From assembly GCF_014204865.1 (NCBI RefSeq), contig NZ_JACHMG010000001.1, positions 5,110,501 through 5,174,500 on the forward strand: a DNA stretch of 64,000 nt, written 5' to 3'. How positions within the stretch are numbered: the first letter of the stretch is position 1; the number at the start of each line of letters is the position of its first letter. This document shows positions 34,215-41,748 of this stretch, one piece after another. A program made the translations under genes and the position numbers. The stretch is from Amycolatopsis jiangsuensis. Its GTDB lineage: Bacteria > Actinomycetota > Actinomycetes > Mycobacteriales > Pseudonocardiaceae. The notes beneath the pieces are model-generated. The model was given only the letters and a program-made list of their open reading frames with translations, searched no databases and was not told the DNA's origin.

Positions 34215-35102
34215 TCAGGACAGCCGGGAGTTGGCCCGCAGCACGGAGATCGCGCCGACCGTCGCGTAACCACGCCATTCCAGCGCGGCGGCCGGGGAAA
34301 AGCTGGCGAAGTCGACCTGCCAGCCACCGTCGGCTTGCTGCCCGGTGGCCAGCCGCGTCAGGTCCGCTTCGACTGCCTCCGGGCGGAACAGGCTTCGCGC
34401 CGGTCCGGGAACCGGCGCGAAGTCCAGTGGCCGCAACACTTCCCCTGCCGAGCCTCCGGCGACCGGCACGATGCCGTCGTCGGGGATGAACCTTCCCAAC
34501 CGGGCAAGCAGTTCGCCGGCTTCGGGGTAGCGGCCGCTCGCGGCATCGAGGAATCGGATCGCGAAGGACAACTCGATCGCGTGCGGTTGCTCGGTGATCT
34601 CCCTGATCGCCGACAGGCACACTTCGGTGGCCTGGACGGTCCACGGATGCTGCGCCGCCGCCGGGTCTCCCTCGGCCACCCGCAACGCGGTACCCGCGAC
34701 GAACGCCGTGCTCTGCAAGGAAAACCGCGTCGGGTCGGCCGAGGTCCAGAACGGTGCGCTGGCCGTCGGATCGGCGACTGGGAAGGCGAACGGCAACCCG
34801 CCACCGGGCAGGGACACCGACGTCAGCCAGTCACACAGCTCCGCTGCGCGCGGGGTGGTCACCGGCGCGACCTCGGCGAACACCTCCAACGCGTGCAACG
34901 CTCCGCCCGGCTGGCTTTCCGGCGCACGCAGATCCGCTTCCAGACCCCAGCCGTAACCGCCGTCGGGATTGCGGTAACTCTCGACGGCGGCCAGTACGTC
35001 CGCCGCCCGCGCGGTCCCTTGCATCAGCGCGAACCGCCGTCGATCGAGCACCCGAGCGTGCCCGGCGAGAAACGACGCGGCAGCGGAGAAGTTCACAGTC
35101 AC
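34215..35102 (-). CDS. Hypothetical protein with terpene-cyclase/prenyltransferase-like alpha-toroid repeats
   Basis: 295 residues. Repeated helix-loop units with Gly-rich turns such as YRNPDGGYGWGLEADLR and GQQADGGWQVDF resemble the QW-type or prenyltransferase toroid repeat. I see no Asp-rich catalytic motif, so enzymatic activity is doubtful. No signal peptide. Function unknown. The out-of-frame reading of the upstream SCP2 gene runs 272 bp into this gene. Confidence 0.7.
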   Translation of the reverse strand: MTVNFSAAASFLAGHARVLDRRRFALMQGTARAADVLAAVESYRNPDGGYGWGLEADLRAPESQPGGALHALEVFAEVAPVTTPRAAELCDWLTSVSLPGGGLPFAFPVADPTASAPFWTSADPTRFSLQSTAFVAGTALRVAEGDPAAAQHPWTVQATEVCLSAIREITEQPHAIELSFAIRFLDAASGRYPEAGELLARLGRFIPDDGIVPVAGGSAGEVLRPLDFAPVPGPARSLFRPEAVEADLTRLATGQQADGGWQVDFASFSPAAALEWRGYATVGAISVLRANSRLS

Positions 35103-35210
35103 CGCTCCACCGTGACACGTTCGGCGCGAACTGTCTTGAACAGATCGGTCGCGTCCTACCGACCTCCGGCCGGCCCAGCTGCGCGTTTTTCGCGCCGCGG
35201 ACAGGGCGTC

Positions 35211-35568
35211 TCATGGCTTGGGCGCCCCCCCCCCGGGCCAGGAGCTTGTCGAGCTTGATCGCCAGGTCGAGCTTGCCCTTGACCTTCACCTTGCCGGTCA
35301 TGAAGAGGCGGCGAGCGCTGGCCTGCCCACCGACGATGGACAGGAAGTGCTCCTCGTCGGTGCTGACCCTCGTGTGGGAAGCGTCGGTCGCGCCGGCCCT
35401 CACCGTGATCGCACCGTTGTCGATCGTGACCGTCCAGGTTCCGGCACCGACGATCTCGAAGCACACGACGCCGGTGGTGCCGCCGATCCGCTCGGCGCCG
35501 CTTTCCGGTGCCATGGCGGCGAAGAAGTCCGCCGCGGTGGCGAACCCGCCCTGCTCGCGGTCGCTCAT
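35211..35568 (-). CDS. SCP2 sterol-binding domain protein, frameshifted at a G10 tract
   Basis: Starts ATG at 35568 (MSDREQGGFATAADFFAAM) and shows an SCP2-like domain: TWTVTIDNGAITVRAG, DEEHFLSIVGGQASARRLF and GKVKVKGKLDLAIKLDKLL. Near the expected C-terminus lies a run of ten G (C on the plus strand, 35225-35234). As sequenced, the frame continues about 130 residues to 34831, deep into the next gene. With one G fewer the protein ends ARGGAPKP at 35211, the usual length for this domain (about 118 residues). I give the coordinates of that likely intact form. Overlaps the CMD-family gene by 4 bp. Confidence 0.7.
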
Positions 35569-36167
35569 GCCCCGGCCTCCACGTGCCGGCCGATCTCCCA
35601 GCCACCCTTTTCCACGAGGTGCCGCTCGGCGTATTCGCGCGGCGCTTGCTCCAGGGTCGTCGCCATCGTGTCGTTCCACCGGTTCATGTGGCCGAAGAAC
35701 GCGATGACGGCGACGATCTCGATGCACTGCTCCTCACTGAAGTGCCTGCGCATCTCGGCGAAGTCCTCGTCGCTCACCTGGTTCGGGTTCATTCCGCCGT
35801 GCCAGGCCACGCGCAGGGCGGACCGCTCCGCTTCCGAGAACAGCGGAGAGGTCTCGAACTCGTAAGCCGCTTCGATCTTCGCGTCGTCCACCTCGAAGAC
35901 CTTGGCGTGGTTGGCCGTGTGCGCCTGGCAGTAGCGGCACCCCTGGGCGGCCGACGCCAGCATCGCGATCAACTGCTTGAAGCCGCCGTCGACCTCATCG
36001 GGACGCAGCACGACGAACGACCATTCCATGAATGCCTCGTACAGCTCGGGCTTCTTGGCCATCGTCAGCAGCGAGTTGGGCAAGACGCCCATGAACTCGG
36101 TCGTGGCTTCGAACTTTTCCTCGTACTGCGGCAGCGATTCTCGCGGCAGCGGGTCGATCCGTCCCAT
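35565..36167 (-). CDS. Carboxymuconolactone decarboxylase/AhpD-like family protein
   Basis: 200 residues from ATG with AGGAGGGG upstream (MGRIDPLPRESLPQ). The redox CxxC with nearby His is in QGCRYCQAHTANH, and there is a FFGHMNRWNDTMA block. This resembles alkylhydroperoxidase-like (AhpD) proteins rather than true lactone decarboxylases. It forms an operon with the SCP2 gene (ATGA overlap) and diverges from a TetR-type regulator with an inverted repeat between them. Confidence 0.88.
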   Translation of the reverse strand: MGRIDPLPRESLPQYEEKFEATTEFMGVLPNSLLTMAKKPELYEAFMEWSFVVLRPDEVDGGFKQLIAMLASAAQGCRYCQAHTANHAKVFEVDDAKIEAAYEFETSPLFSEAERSALRVAWHGGMNPNQVSDEDFAEMRRHFSEEQCIEIVAVIAFFGHMNRWNDTMATTLEQAPREYAERHLVEKGGWEIGRHVEAGA

Positions 36168-36191
36168 GGGAACCCCTCCTTCGACTGTCTC

Positions 36192-36222
36192 GCATATAGT
36201 GCACTGCAGATGCAGACTATGC
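36192..36222. promoter_or_regulatory. Imperfect inverted repeat, probable TetR operator
   Basis: GCATATAGTGCA (36192-36203) and TGCAGACTATGC (36211-36222) pair at 9 of 12 positions around a 7-nt spacer, between the CMD/SCP2 operon start and the TetR-type gene. Located 18 bp upstream of the regulator ATG. Confidence 0.5.
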
Positions 36223-36240
36223 AAGAGGATAATCGGAGCC

Positions 36241-36945
36241 ATGACCCGTCCCGCACCCACGACCGCCGCCCAGCGCCGCGAAGCGGTGGCCAGGGCGTTC
36301 GGCGAGCATGGCGAAGGCGCGGCGCGGGTGGCGCGCGAACTCGGCGTGGCGCCCTCGACCGTCTACCGGTGGGCACAGAAGGGCGACGACCAGCGCGACA
36401 GCTCCGAACGGCTGATTGCCGCGTGCCAGGAGCTCGCGCATTCGTCGAGCTACGACGAGCTGACCATCGAACACGTGGCGAGGACAGCGGGCGTCGCGGT
36501 GCGTACGGCGTTCAACTGCTTCCCCACCAAGAAAAGCCTCTTCGGCGCAGCCGTGCAGGACGCCGGCGTACGGATGGTCACGGCGATGGCGCGAGAGGTC
36601 TCGCTGCCGGCAGACCCGCTCGCCGGACTGCGGGATCTGCTGGTCTCCGGACTGCGGGCGGCCCAGGATCAGCCGTCGGCGTACCTGCTGTTCGCCGACC
36701 TCGGTGTGCCGCCCGCCGATGACCAGACGTCCCCGTGGCACGAAGCGATGGTGGCGCCGTGCGAACGCCTCATCACGGCAGCCATCGCCGACGGGCAGCT
36801 GCCGCCCTACGAGGAACCGGCAGTCCAGGCCCGGATGCTCGTCGCCGCGGCCCGGTCACTGAACGCCATGGTCGTCACAGGAACGCCTCCGGAAACGGTC
36901 GAGCCGCTGATGGCGCGGCTACCGCTGCTCCTGCCCCCTGCTTAG
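36241..36945 (+). CDS. TetR-type regulator with extra N-terminal helix-turn-helix
   Basis: 234 residues from ATG at 36241. An N-terminal homeodomain-like HTH (about 7-45: AAQRREAVARAFGEHG then ELGVAPSTVYRWAQ) resembles transposase or Hin-type DNA-binding domains. The canonical TetR HTH follows (about 60-100: DELTIEHVARTAGVAVRTAF, NCFPTKKSLF) and a ligand-binding helical half. Controls the divergent CMD/SCP2 pair by inference. The doubled DNA-binding architecture is uncommon. Confidence 0.85.
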   Translation: MTRPAPTTAAQRREAVARAFGEHGEGAARVARELGVAPSTVYRWAQKGDDQRDSSERLIAACQELAHSSSYDELTIEHVARTAGVAVRTAFNCFPTKKSLFGAAVQDAGVRMVTAMAREVSLPADPLAGLRDLLVSGLRAAQDQPSAYLLFADLGVPPADDQTSPWHEAMVAPCERLITAAIADGQLPPYEEPAVQARMLVAAARSLNAMVVTGTPPETVEPLMARLPLLLPPA

Positions 36946-37045
36946 CAGCCGACCCGCGAGGCACGCGGCTTCTTTCGCCGAGGTCGGGCGCCGGCACGAA
37001 GAAACCCTGCCCCGCTGTGACGCGCGACAGGGTTCGAACTTTCGG

Positions 37046-37118
37046 TGGACCTGAGGGGAATCGAACCCCTGACCCCCGCCTTGCAAAGGCGGTGCTCTAC
37101 CAATTGAGCTACAGGCCC
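37046..37118 (-). tRNA. tRNA-Ala (TGC)
   Basis: Minus-strand acceptor GGGCCTG/CAGGTCC with the G3-U70 wobble pair diagnostic of tRNA-Ala. Anticodon loop TTTGCAA (anticodon TGC), T-loop GGTTCGATTCC. Corresponds to alaT downstream of gyrA. Confidence 0.96.
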
Positions 37119-37143
37119 GGTGCGGACGAGGTCCGCGGGTGGG

Positions 37144-37317
37144 TCAGTTGCGCGAGGCGTCCGCGGCCTTGGCCGGGGTGCTGCCGTTCGACGAGATCGG
37201 GCCGGTGGGAGCGGTGGCCTCACGCCACAGGTCGGCCTCGGCCTTGGCGGCTTTGTTGCGCTTGACGACGAACAGCACGCCGCCCGCGACGACCGCGAGT
37301 GCCAGCAGCTTCTTCAC
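37144..37317 (-). CDS. DLW-39 family small membrane protein
   Basis: 57 residues from GTG with AGGGGGC upstream. Transmembrane helix at the N-terminus (about 3-17, KLLALAVVAGGVLFVV), then a basic stretch and the EADLWREAT motif that names the family. Conserved beside the tRNA-Ala/gyrA locus in actinobacteria; function unknown. It lies 26 bp upstream of tRNA-Ala on the same strand. Confidence 0.9.
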   Translation of the reverse strand: MKKLLALAVVAGGVLFVVKRNKAAKAEADLWREATAPTGPISSNGSTPAKAADASRN

Positions 37318-37396
37318 CTGGAGCCCCCTTCTGCGACTTTCCCTGTGCTACTCCGACAATGCTACTGCACCCACCGAGCGGCCGGTCCGGCGGTTC

Positions 37397-37410
37397 GTTC
37401 CACGTGGAAC
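37397..37410. promoter_or_regulatory. parS-like palindrome
   Basis: GTTCCACGTGGAAC matches the parS core GTTTCACGTGAAAC at 12 of 14 positions and is perfectly symmetrical. It lies in the DLW-39 to attL intergenic region about 23 kb from oriC. A second 12/14 match, GATCCACGTGAAAC, is inside the histidine kinase gene at 18989-19002. Confidence 0.35.
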
Positions 37411-37481
37411 GAAGCGGAATACCGGCGGCCACGCAGTGGTTGACACCACCGGGCCGGAGCGAGGGCGGCCCACGCAGAGTT

Positions 37482-37516
37482 CAGCCCTGCCGGTCATTCT
37501 CTTCCCGGCAGGGCTG
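37482..37516. terminator. 12-bp hairpin in the DLW-39/attL intergenic region
   Basis: CAGCCCTGCCGG (37482-37493) and CCGGCAGGGCTG (37505-37516), perfect stem, 11-nt loop. No gene lies between 37318 and 37629; this hairpin and the parS-like palindrome are the only structures I see there, apart from the terminator at 37594. Confidence 0.6.
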
Positions 37517-37593
37517 ACGTGTCGCCGGCCCATGGTCACGTCACCGGCACGTCGATAACAGGCACAGCCCGGACGATACAGCCCGGACAACAC

Positions 37594-37627
37594 AAAGCCC
37601 GGTTCACAGAGACTGTGAACCGGGCTT
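37594..37627 (-). terminator. Original chromosomal tRNA-Ile terminator (now outside attL)
   Basis: Inverted repeat AAGCCCGGTTCAC and GTGAACCGGGCTT next to the left 45-bp repeat. It has nearly the same stem as the hairpin beside the intact tRNA-Ile at 50031-50065. Before insertion this one would have terminated tRNA-Ile. Confidence 0.8.
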
Positions 37628-37629
37628 GG

Positions 37630-37674
37630 GTGTGGGCCCACCAGGACTTGAACCTGGGACCTCTTCGTTATCAG
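37630..37674. repeat. Left attachment repeat (tRNA-Ile 3' remnant)
   Basis: 45 bp identical to 50071-50115, starting GTGTGGGCCCACCAGGAC and ending TTCGTTATCAG. It copies the 3' half of tRNA-Ile from the anticodon arm to the acceptor. It has no 5' half, so it is not a functional tRNA. Confidence 0.95.
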
Positions 37675-37807
37675 GGCAATTCGGCCCTGCGCTGACCTTC
37701 GGAAGTACCGTTTGACCTGCACGTCTAGGTTCCCTGAACGTCCGTGCACGTCCGCCTGGTTCCGCCGTGATTGTCACTCACTTCGTCACCCACCCGCCAG
37801 GGGAAAC

Positions 37808-37849
37808 CGGCTGGAACAGAGGGGGGTCAGTTCCCCTCTGTTCCAGCCG
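37808..37849. repeat. 17-bp perfect hairpin in AICE left end
   Basis: CGGCTGGAACAGAGGGG (37808-37824) and its exact reverse complement (37833-37849) with an 8-nt loop. Could be a terminator or a structure used in replication or transfer. Confidence 0.8.
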
Positions 37850-37913
37850 TCTTCCCGTCTCCGCGGTACACCAGTGACATAGAGAGAGTGTGGGACGAAC
37901 GCACCACCGAGCA

Positions 37914-37985
37914 CTGTCACTCCCCTGTCACACCTAAAACAGCAGGTCAGAACCCACAAAGTGACAGAGTGACAGGTGTGACAGG
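37914..37985. repeat. Left TGTCAC/GTGACA repeat cluster
   Basis: TGTCAC at 37915-37920 and again inside CCTGTCACACCT (37924-37935). On the other side of a spacer come GTGACA, GTGACA and AGGTGTGACAGG (37974-37985), the exact inverse of the second copy. The same hexamer recurs at 48340-48555. Confidence 0.75.
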
Positions 37986-38216
37986 CGCGACGTGCTCCCG
38001 AGTGTCGCACCGACCCCGAAGAACCGGCGCTGAGCGCCCCTGAGCCGCTCCCCCGGGTCCAGTTACACCAGGACACCCGAGATAACCCGCCAGGAAGCGC
38101 CTCAGAGCGCACGCTATGGCCCATTCCTGCAGCCTGAGAAGGCCGCGCGGCGGCCGTGCATGCTGACCGCGCGTCGGCCCGAACCGGCCGCGCTCCGGGC
38201 ACTCGGAGGACACACG

Positions 38217-39167
38217 CTAGTTCGCCGCCGGGCGGTCCGTAACGAGGTTCGCCGGCTTCGTTCCCTGCAGGAAAGCGGAGATCTGCTCGGCCGCTACCTG
38301 GTAACACAGCGCGTTGGTTCCGGGGACCGTACGTGCGGAATGCGGGCTGACAATCGCGCCAGTACATGACCAGAGCGGATGGTCCGCGGGCAGCGGCTCA
38401 GGATCGGTGACGTCAAGGGCTGCGCGCAAGCGCCCGGACTGCAGCTCTGTTACCAGCGCGCTGGTATCCACAATCTGCCCACGCCCAGCGTTCACCAGCA
38501 AAGCGCCGTCATCCATCTTCGCAAGGAATTCGGAGTCAACAAGCCTGAGCGTTTCGCTGGTCAACGGTGCAGTGACCACAACTATCGCGTGACCTGAAAT
38601 CAGGTGAGGTAGCTCATCCGGTCCATGTACACCTTTCCGCGGCTTGCTCGCTACCAGCGTGGACCTTGTCTCGAAAGCAGCAAGGCGCCGGGAAACGGCA
38701 CCGCCGATTGCGCCCGCTCCCACAATCAAGGCGTTCTTGCCCGCGAGGGTATCCGCATCGAACTTCCGGTGCGCCCAGGTATGCGAATCCTGGAATCGAA
38801 CAAGCGCCGGCCACCGCCGAAATTGGGCCAGGATAGCCGACATAACCCACTCCGAGACCGGCCCAGCGTGCGCGCCACGCGCCGTCGCCAAGGAGATCGA
38901 TGCTGGGACGTCGCCTGCCCACTCGTCCGCCCCGGCAGACAAGAGCTGCACCATCTTCAAGTGAGGTAGCTGCGATAGCAGTCGGATCGGCCGGTGGCTG
39001 CTTCGATATGGCGGAAGAAGTGCATCGGCAGAACGCTGCTCGTCGGAGAGCGCCTCCACGGTGGGGTCGTAGCCAACTACCTCGACACCCGCGATTCGCG
39101 CAAGCAGCTCATGCCCAACGGTATCGTCGGACTCGGTACTGACGAGCACCTTGAATTTCTCTGTCAC
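38217..39167 (-). CDS. D-isomer-specific 2-hydroxyacid dehydrogenase family protein
   Basis: 316 residues. Rossmann NAD-binding motif GAGAIGGAVSRRLAAF, an LVNAGRGQIVDTSAL block and a catalytic-region PLWSCTGAIVSPHSA where the usual catalytic His is followed by Ser-Ala. The N-terminal lid ends with VQLLSAGADEWAG. GTG start overlaps the stop of the upstream GntR-kinase gene by 1 bp, so the two are co-translated. Base composition is lower in GC than the conjugation genes. Substrate unknown; an unusual cargo for an AICE. Confidence 0.85.
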   Translation of the reverse strand: MTEKFKVLVSTESDDTVGHELLARIAGVEVVGYDPTVEALSDEQRSADALLPPYRSSHRPIRLLSQLPHLKMVQLLSAGADEWAGDVPASISLATARGAHAGPVSEWVMSAILAQFRRWPALVRFQDSHTWAHRKFDADTLAGKNALIVGAGAIGGAVSRRLAAFETRSTLVASKPRKGVHGPDELPHLISGHAIVVVTAPLTSETLRLVDSEFLAKMDDGALLVNAGRGQIVDTSALVTELQSGRLRAALDVTDPEPLPADHPLWSCTGAIVSPHSARTVPGTNALCYQVAAEQISAFLQGTKPANLVTDRPAAN

Positions 39168-40021
39168 TACTTCCCCACTTCTTCCGTCACTTGAGCGACA
39201 AGCCGACGCGCTTGGTCCACCAAGAGCTCTCCCGCCACCGAATTGTCTATGACGACATGAGGAACGGGCGGCCGGAATTCGAGGTTTACACCCTCCATGT
39301 AACCGCCCCAGTTCGCAAGCTTGGCGCCATCCCGCGGCGCGTCACGATGCTTTACGTACGTGTGCATGGTGTCTTCATCGCAGTAGACCCACACGATCGT
39401 CAGGTTCGCTCCCAGCTTCCGACAAGCCGCAATTTGCCTGTTCAACCACTCTTCGCTTGAAAATTCCCGAAGAAACGGCGCCGTTACGATCACGCTATTC
39501 CCGACCTGAACGTTCTCCGTCATCGCCTCAAGCAAAGAGGTGTATTCGGCGGGGCGAATCTTGGTCAGGTATGTCTCGGACTCCCGGTCGTTACGCGAAA
39601 GGCCCATCACCTCAAGAGCCGCCTCCACCACGAAGCGCGTCAACGAATCCTTGTCGAGCATGGCCCAGCCCGTCTCGCGAGTCAGCACCCGCCCGAGCTC
39701 CGTCTTCCCGCTCCCGGCGTAGCCGCCGATCATGAGCACCTGGGGCACCGATGTGGTCACCTCGCGACGCACCTCCTGGTTCGGCGCGTTCACGGTTCGA
39801 GCAGACCGCGTCTTGCTCACGACCAGCCCCTTCTTTGCGAGCAGGCCCATGGCCTCGTTAATCGTGAAGACGCTGACGTCCCACTCCTGAGCAAGCTCGC
39901 GCGACGAAGCGAGCCGCTGCCCGTGCCGTAGCCGGCCAGCGTGGATGTCGTTCTCGACGTTCCGGGCGATCTGCTGCGCAAGCGGCTCCGACCGGGTCAA
40001 TGAGCTGCGCGGGCGAGACAT
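39167..40021 (-). CDS. GntR winged-helix regulator fused to a P-loop kinase-like domain
   Basis: 284 residues from ATG at 40021 with AGGAG upstream. N-terminal GntR wHTH (about 15-80: LAQQIARNVENDIHAGRL, RLASSRELAQEWDVSVFTI). A P-loop NTPase domain follows (about 95-284) with Walker A GGYAGSGKTE, then LDKDSLTRFVVEAAL and an IVWVYCDEDTMHTYVKHRD segment that resembles AAA_33 or zeta-like small-molecule kinases. It occupies the place of the KorA/KorSA transfer repressor in other AICEs. The inverted repeat at 40144 is its likely operator. Confidence 0.85.
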   Translation of the reverse strand: MSRPRSSLTRSEPLAQQIARNVENDIHAGRLRHGQRLASSRELAQEWDVSVFTINEAMGLLAKKGLVVSKTRSARTVNAPNQEVRREVTTSVPQVLMIGGYAGSGKTELGRVLTRETGWAMLDKDSLTRFVVEAALEVMGLSRNDRESETYLTKIRPAEYTSLLEAMTENVQVGNSVIVTAPFLREFSSEEWLNRQIAACRKLGANLTIVWVYCDEDTMHTYVKHRDAPRDGAKLANWGGYMEGVNLEFRPPVPHVVIDNSVAGELLVDQARRLVAQVTEEVGK

Positions 40022-40143
40022 GCGGACTCCTAGCTGGGCGGACGGCACGCCCGTTGGATCAACTGGTTGGTGACCATACCAGAACCTATCAGGACCGCTC
40101 AGTGTTCCCGCAGCTCAGAGACTCATTTCACTTGAATTTAGAC

Positions 40144-40177
40144 CTAACAGTTGACCTGGTATCCATTCAACTGTTAG
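40144..40177 (+). promoter_or_regulatory. Operator/promoter of the AICE transfer genes
   Basis: Perfect 11-bp inverted repeat CTAACAGTTGA (40144-40154) and TCAACTGTTAG (40167-40177). Its left arm contains a TTGACC -35-like hexamer and the right arm leads into TAGCTT as a -10-like hexamer at about 18 bp spacing. It lies between the divergent regulator and the transfer gene run, so a dimeric GntR repressor bound here would cover the promoter. Confidence 0.7.
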
Positions 40178-40228
40178 CTTCTTGGTGGTCCGGATCACCC
40201 CGGACGAACCCGAACCAAGGAGGAGCCC

Positions 40229-40414
40229 ATGAGCAAGCAGGCGATCACGAAGAAGGCGCTTCGGGGCCTCGGCGGCTCTGGCTTCAAGGCGAAGCTGCTG
40301 GTACTCGCCCTGGTGGCGTTCGTCCTGTGGCAGGTCGTCACCTCGCCGCTCGAGTCCGCCCACTTCGTCGGCCACGTGTGGGACAGCGTCGTCACCTTCT
40401 TCAAGTCGTTCTGA
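40229..40414 (+). CDS. Small single-pass membrane protein, AICE
   Basis: 61 residues: basic N-terminus (MSKQAITKKALRGLGG), one membrane helix (about 21-38, AKLLVLALVAFVLWQVV) and an amphipathic C-terminus ending VTFFKSF. AAGGAGG precedes the ATG. First gene after the operator. No family recognised; a role in mating or spread is possible. Confidence 0.75.
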   Translation: MSKQAITKKALRGLGGSGFKAKLLVLALVAFVLWQVVTSPLESAHFVGHVWDSVVTFFKSF

Positions 40415-40454
40415 CACTCCCCTGACCTGCAACTTCTTCCGAAAGGGCTTCCTG

Positions 40455-40748
40455 ATGAGCACCAACTACCACCGCACTGGCTTCGACCGTTTTCCGCTGT
40501 TCGCCGGCGAGATCGAGGGGGAGGGCTACTACCCGGACGGGCTAACTGAGGCGGCGATCGATGCGCTGTTGCAGGACGTGTACGGCGAGCTGGATGCCGA
40601 GGAGCACGCGGCGGAGGCCGCGTTCCTGTGCGACCTGAACGACCAGCGCCGCGCGCACCGCACCCGCCGCCGCGCCGGCCGCACGGTGTTGCGGTCGCTG
40701 CCGGTCCGGGTGCAGGTCACGGACCTGGTCGAGGACGAGGCCGCGTGA
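40455..40748 (+). CDS. Hypothetical AICE protein
   Basis: 97 residues, soluble. Acidic first half (FAGEIEGEGYYPDG, EAAIDALLQDVYGELDAEEHAAE) and a very basic segment (QRRAHRTRRRAGR) near the middle, suggesting nucleic acid or acidic-partner contact. GAAAGGG lies upstream of the ATG. Its stop overlaps a possible ATG at 40748. Family unknown. Confidence 0.7.
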   Translation: MSTNYHRTGFDRFPLFAGEIEGEGYYPDGLTEAAIDALLQDVYGELDAEEHAAEAAFLCDLNDQRRAHRTRRRAGRTVLRSLPVRVQVTDLVEDEAA

Positions 40749-40858
40749 TGGCGGCCCGCCTGGTCTTTCACCCCGACGCGGCGGCTCATCCCGCCAAGAA
40801 CGCGCTCGCCGCGTCGGGTTCCCACGTTCAGCCGCAAGACCGTACGAAGGAGACTCCG

Positions 40859-41323
40859 ATGGTAGAGCCCGTATCGGGTGCCGGACAGCCGGCGAGTGGC
40901 CCGGTGGCGGTCCTGTTCGCCGGTGCCGCCGCGACCGCGGTCGCGGAGCTGGCCGACACTTACGCCCCGGCGCTGCAGGAGATGGCCGATCTGGTCGAGA
41001 CCGAGGCGGCCCGCCGGCCGCTGCGACACATCGTGGACATGCTGGCCGACCCGGCCACCGCGCGGTGCCTGAACGTCCTGTCCGCGGCGGTGCACCTGAC
41101 CATCCTGCCGCGTTCACTGCCCGGGTATCCGTTGTACCGCAAGGTGTTCGCCGCGTTCGCGCAGCGGGTGGAGAGTCTGGCCTTCCTCGACTACCACGCC
41201 TCGGTGGACAGCGGCCAGGTCAGTGCCGCGCTGGGGATTCTCGCCGCTCGGACGCCGGCCGCGTACGCCGCGGCGGTCGAGGCCTTGTCGGCGGACCCGA
41301 CGGTGGCGGTGATGGCCCGATGA
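40859..41323 (+). CDS. Hypothetical AICE protein
   Basis: 154 residues, Ala-rich and mostly helical (VAVLFAGAAATAVAELADTY, IVDMLADPATARCLNVLS, AFAQRVESLAFLDYHASVD). I chose ATG 40859 because GAAGGAG sits five bases upstream. An in-frame ATG at 40748, coupled to the previous stop, would add 37 residues. Overlaps the next gene by 4 bp. No family recognised. Confidence 0.65.
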   Translation: MVEPVSGAGQPASGPVAVLFAGAAATAVAELADTYAPALQEMADLVETEAARRPLRHIVDMLADPATARCLNVLSAAVHLTILPRSLPGYPLYRKVFAAFAQRVESLAFLDYHASVDSGQVSAALGILAARTPAAYAAAVEALSADPTVAVMAR

Positions 41324-41748
41324 ACCCCCGCAACCGTAAGCAGCAGGTGACCCGGGTGTTCGACGGCCGCACGCACCACATCGCCTTGTGCCGCGGTTTT
41401 CGCGACCAGCTCCCGGTGTTCGGGTGGGGTGAGGCGCCCTCGACGCTGCTGACCACGGCCCAGCTTCGGGACGCCGGGTTGCGGCGCAACGGACAGGACC
41501 CGGTGGCGCTGTTGGTGTTTCGCCACCAACGCCCTTACGCCCGGGAGACCGTGGCGGAGCTGTTCTCGGTCGAGCTGGCCGCGCCGAAGCGGGCCGCGGC
41601 GCCGGGGCAGATGGACCACGCGATGGAAGCCCGCCGCACCTGCGTGGACTGCGCCCGGGTGCAGGACTACTGCGTCCCGACCTCGACGCGGCAGTGCTGG
41701 GACTGCTTCGACGACGAGCAGGGCGGCCAGGTGGAGGCCGCGGCATGA
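41320..41748 (+). CDS. RRQRL-motif-like zinc-binding AICE protein
   Basis: 142 residues. A central VFGWGEAPSTLLTTAQLRDAG and LRRNGQDPVALLVF segment is followed by C-terminal cysteine pairs in CVDCARVQDYC and RQCWDCFD, a probable zinc site. It matches the actinobacterial RRQRL-motif zinc-binding pattern seen in AICEs and plasmids, though the motif itself here reads LRRNGQ. Coupled to neighbours through ATGA overlaps on both sides. Confidence 0.7.
   Translation: MNPRNRKQQVTRVFDGRTHHIALCRGFRDQLPVFGWGEAPSTLLTTAQLRDAGLRRNGQDPVALLVFRHQRPYARETVAELFSVELAAPKRAAAPGQMDHAMEARRTCVDCARVQDYCVPTSTRQCWDCFDDEQGGQVEAAA

Larger units (their letters stand above)
37675..38216. other. Non-coding left end of the AICE
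   Basis: No convincing gene. Contains a 17-bp hairpin (37808-37849), inverted TGTCAC repeats (37914-37985), and GC-rich DNA up to the dehydrogenase stop. After excision it adjoins the int end, so it may carry replication or transfer sites. Confidence 0.6.

Noticed and set aside
35569..35727. Upstream extension of the SCP2 frame
   Set aside because: Lies within the CMD-family gene in another frame; the ATG at 35568 overlaps the CMD stop as expected for an operon.
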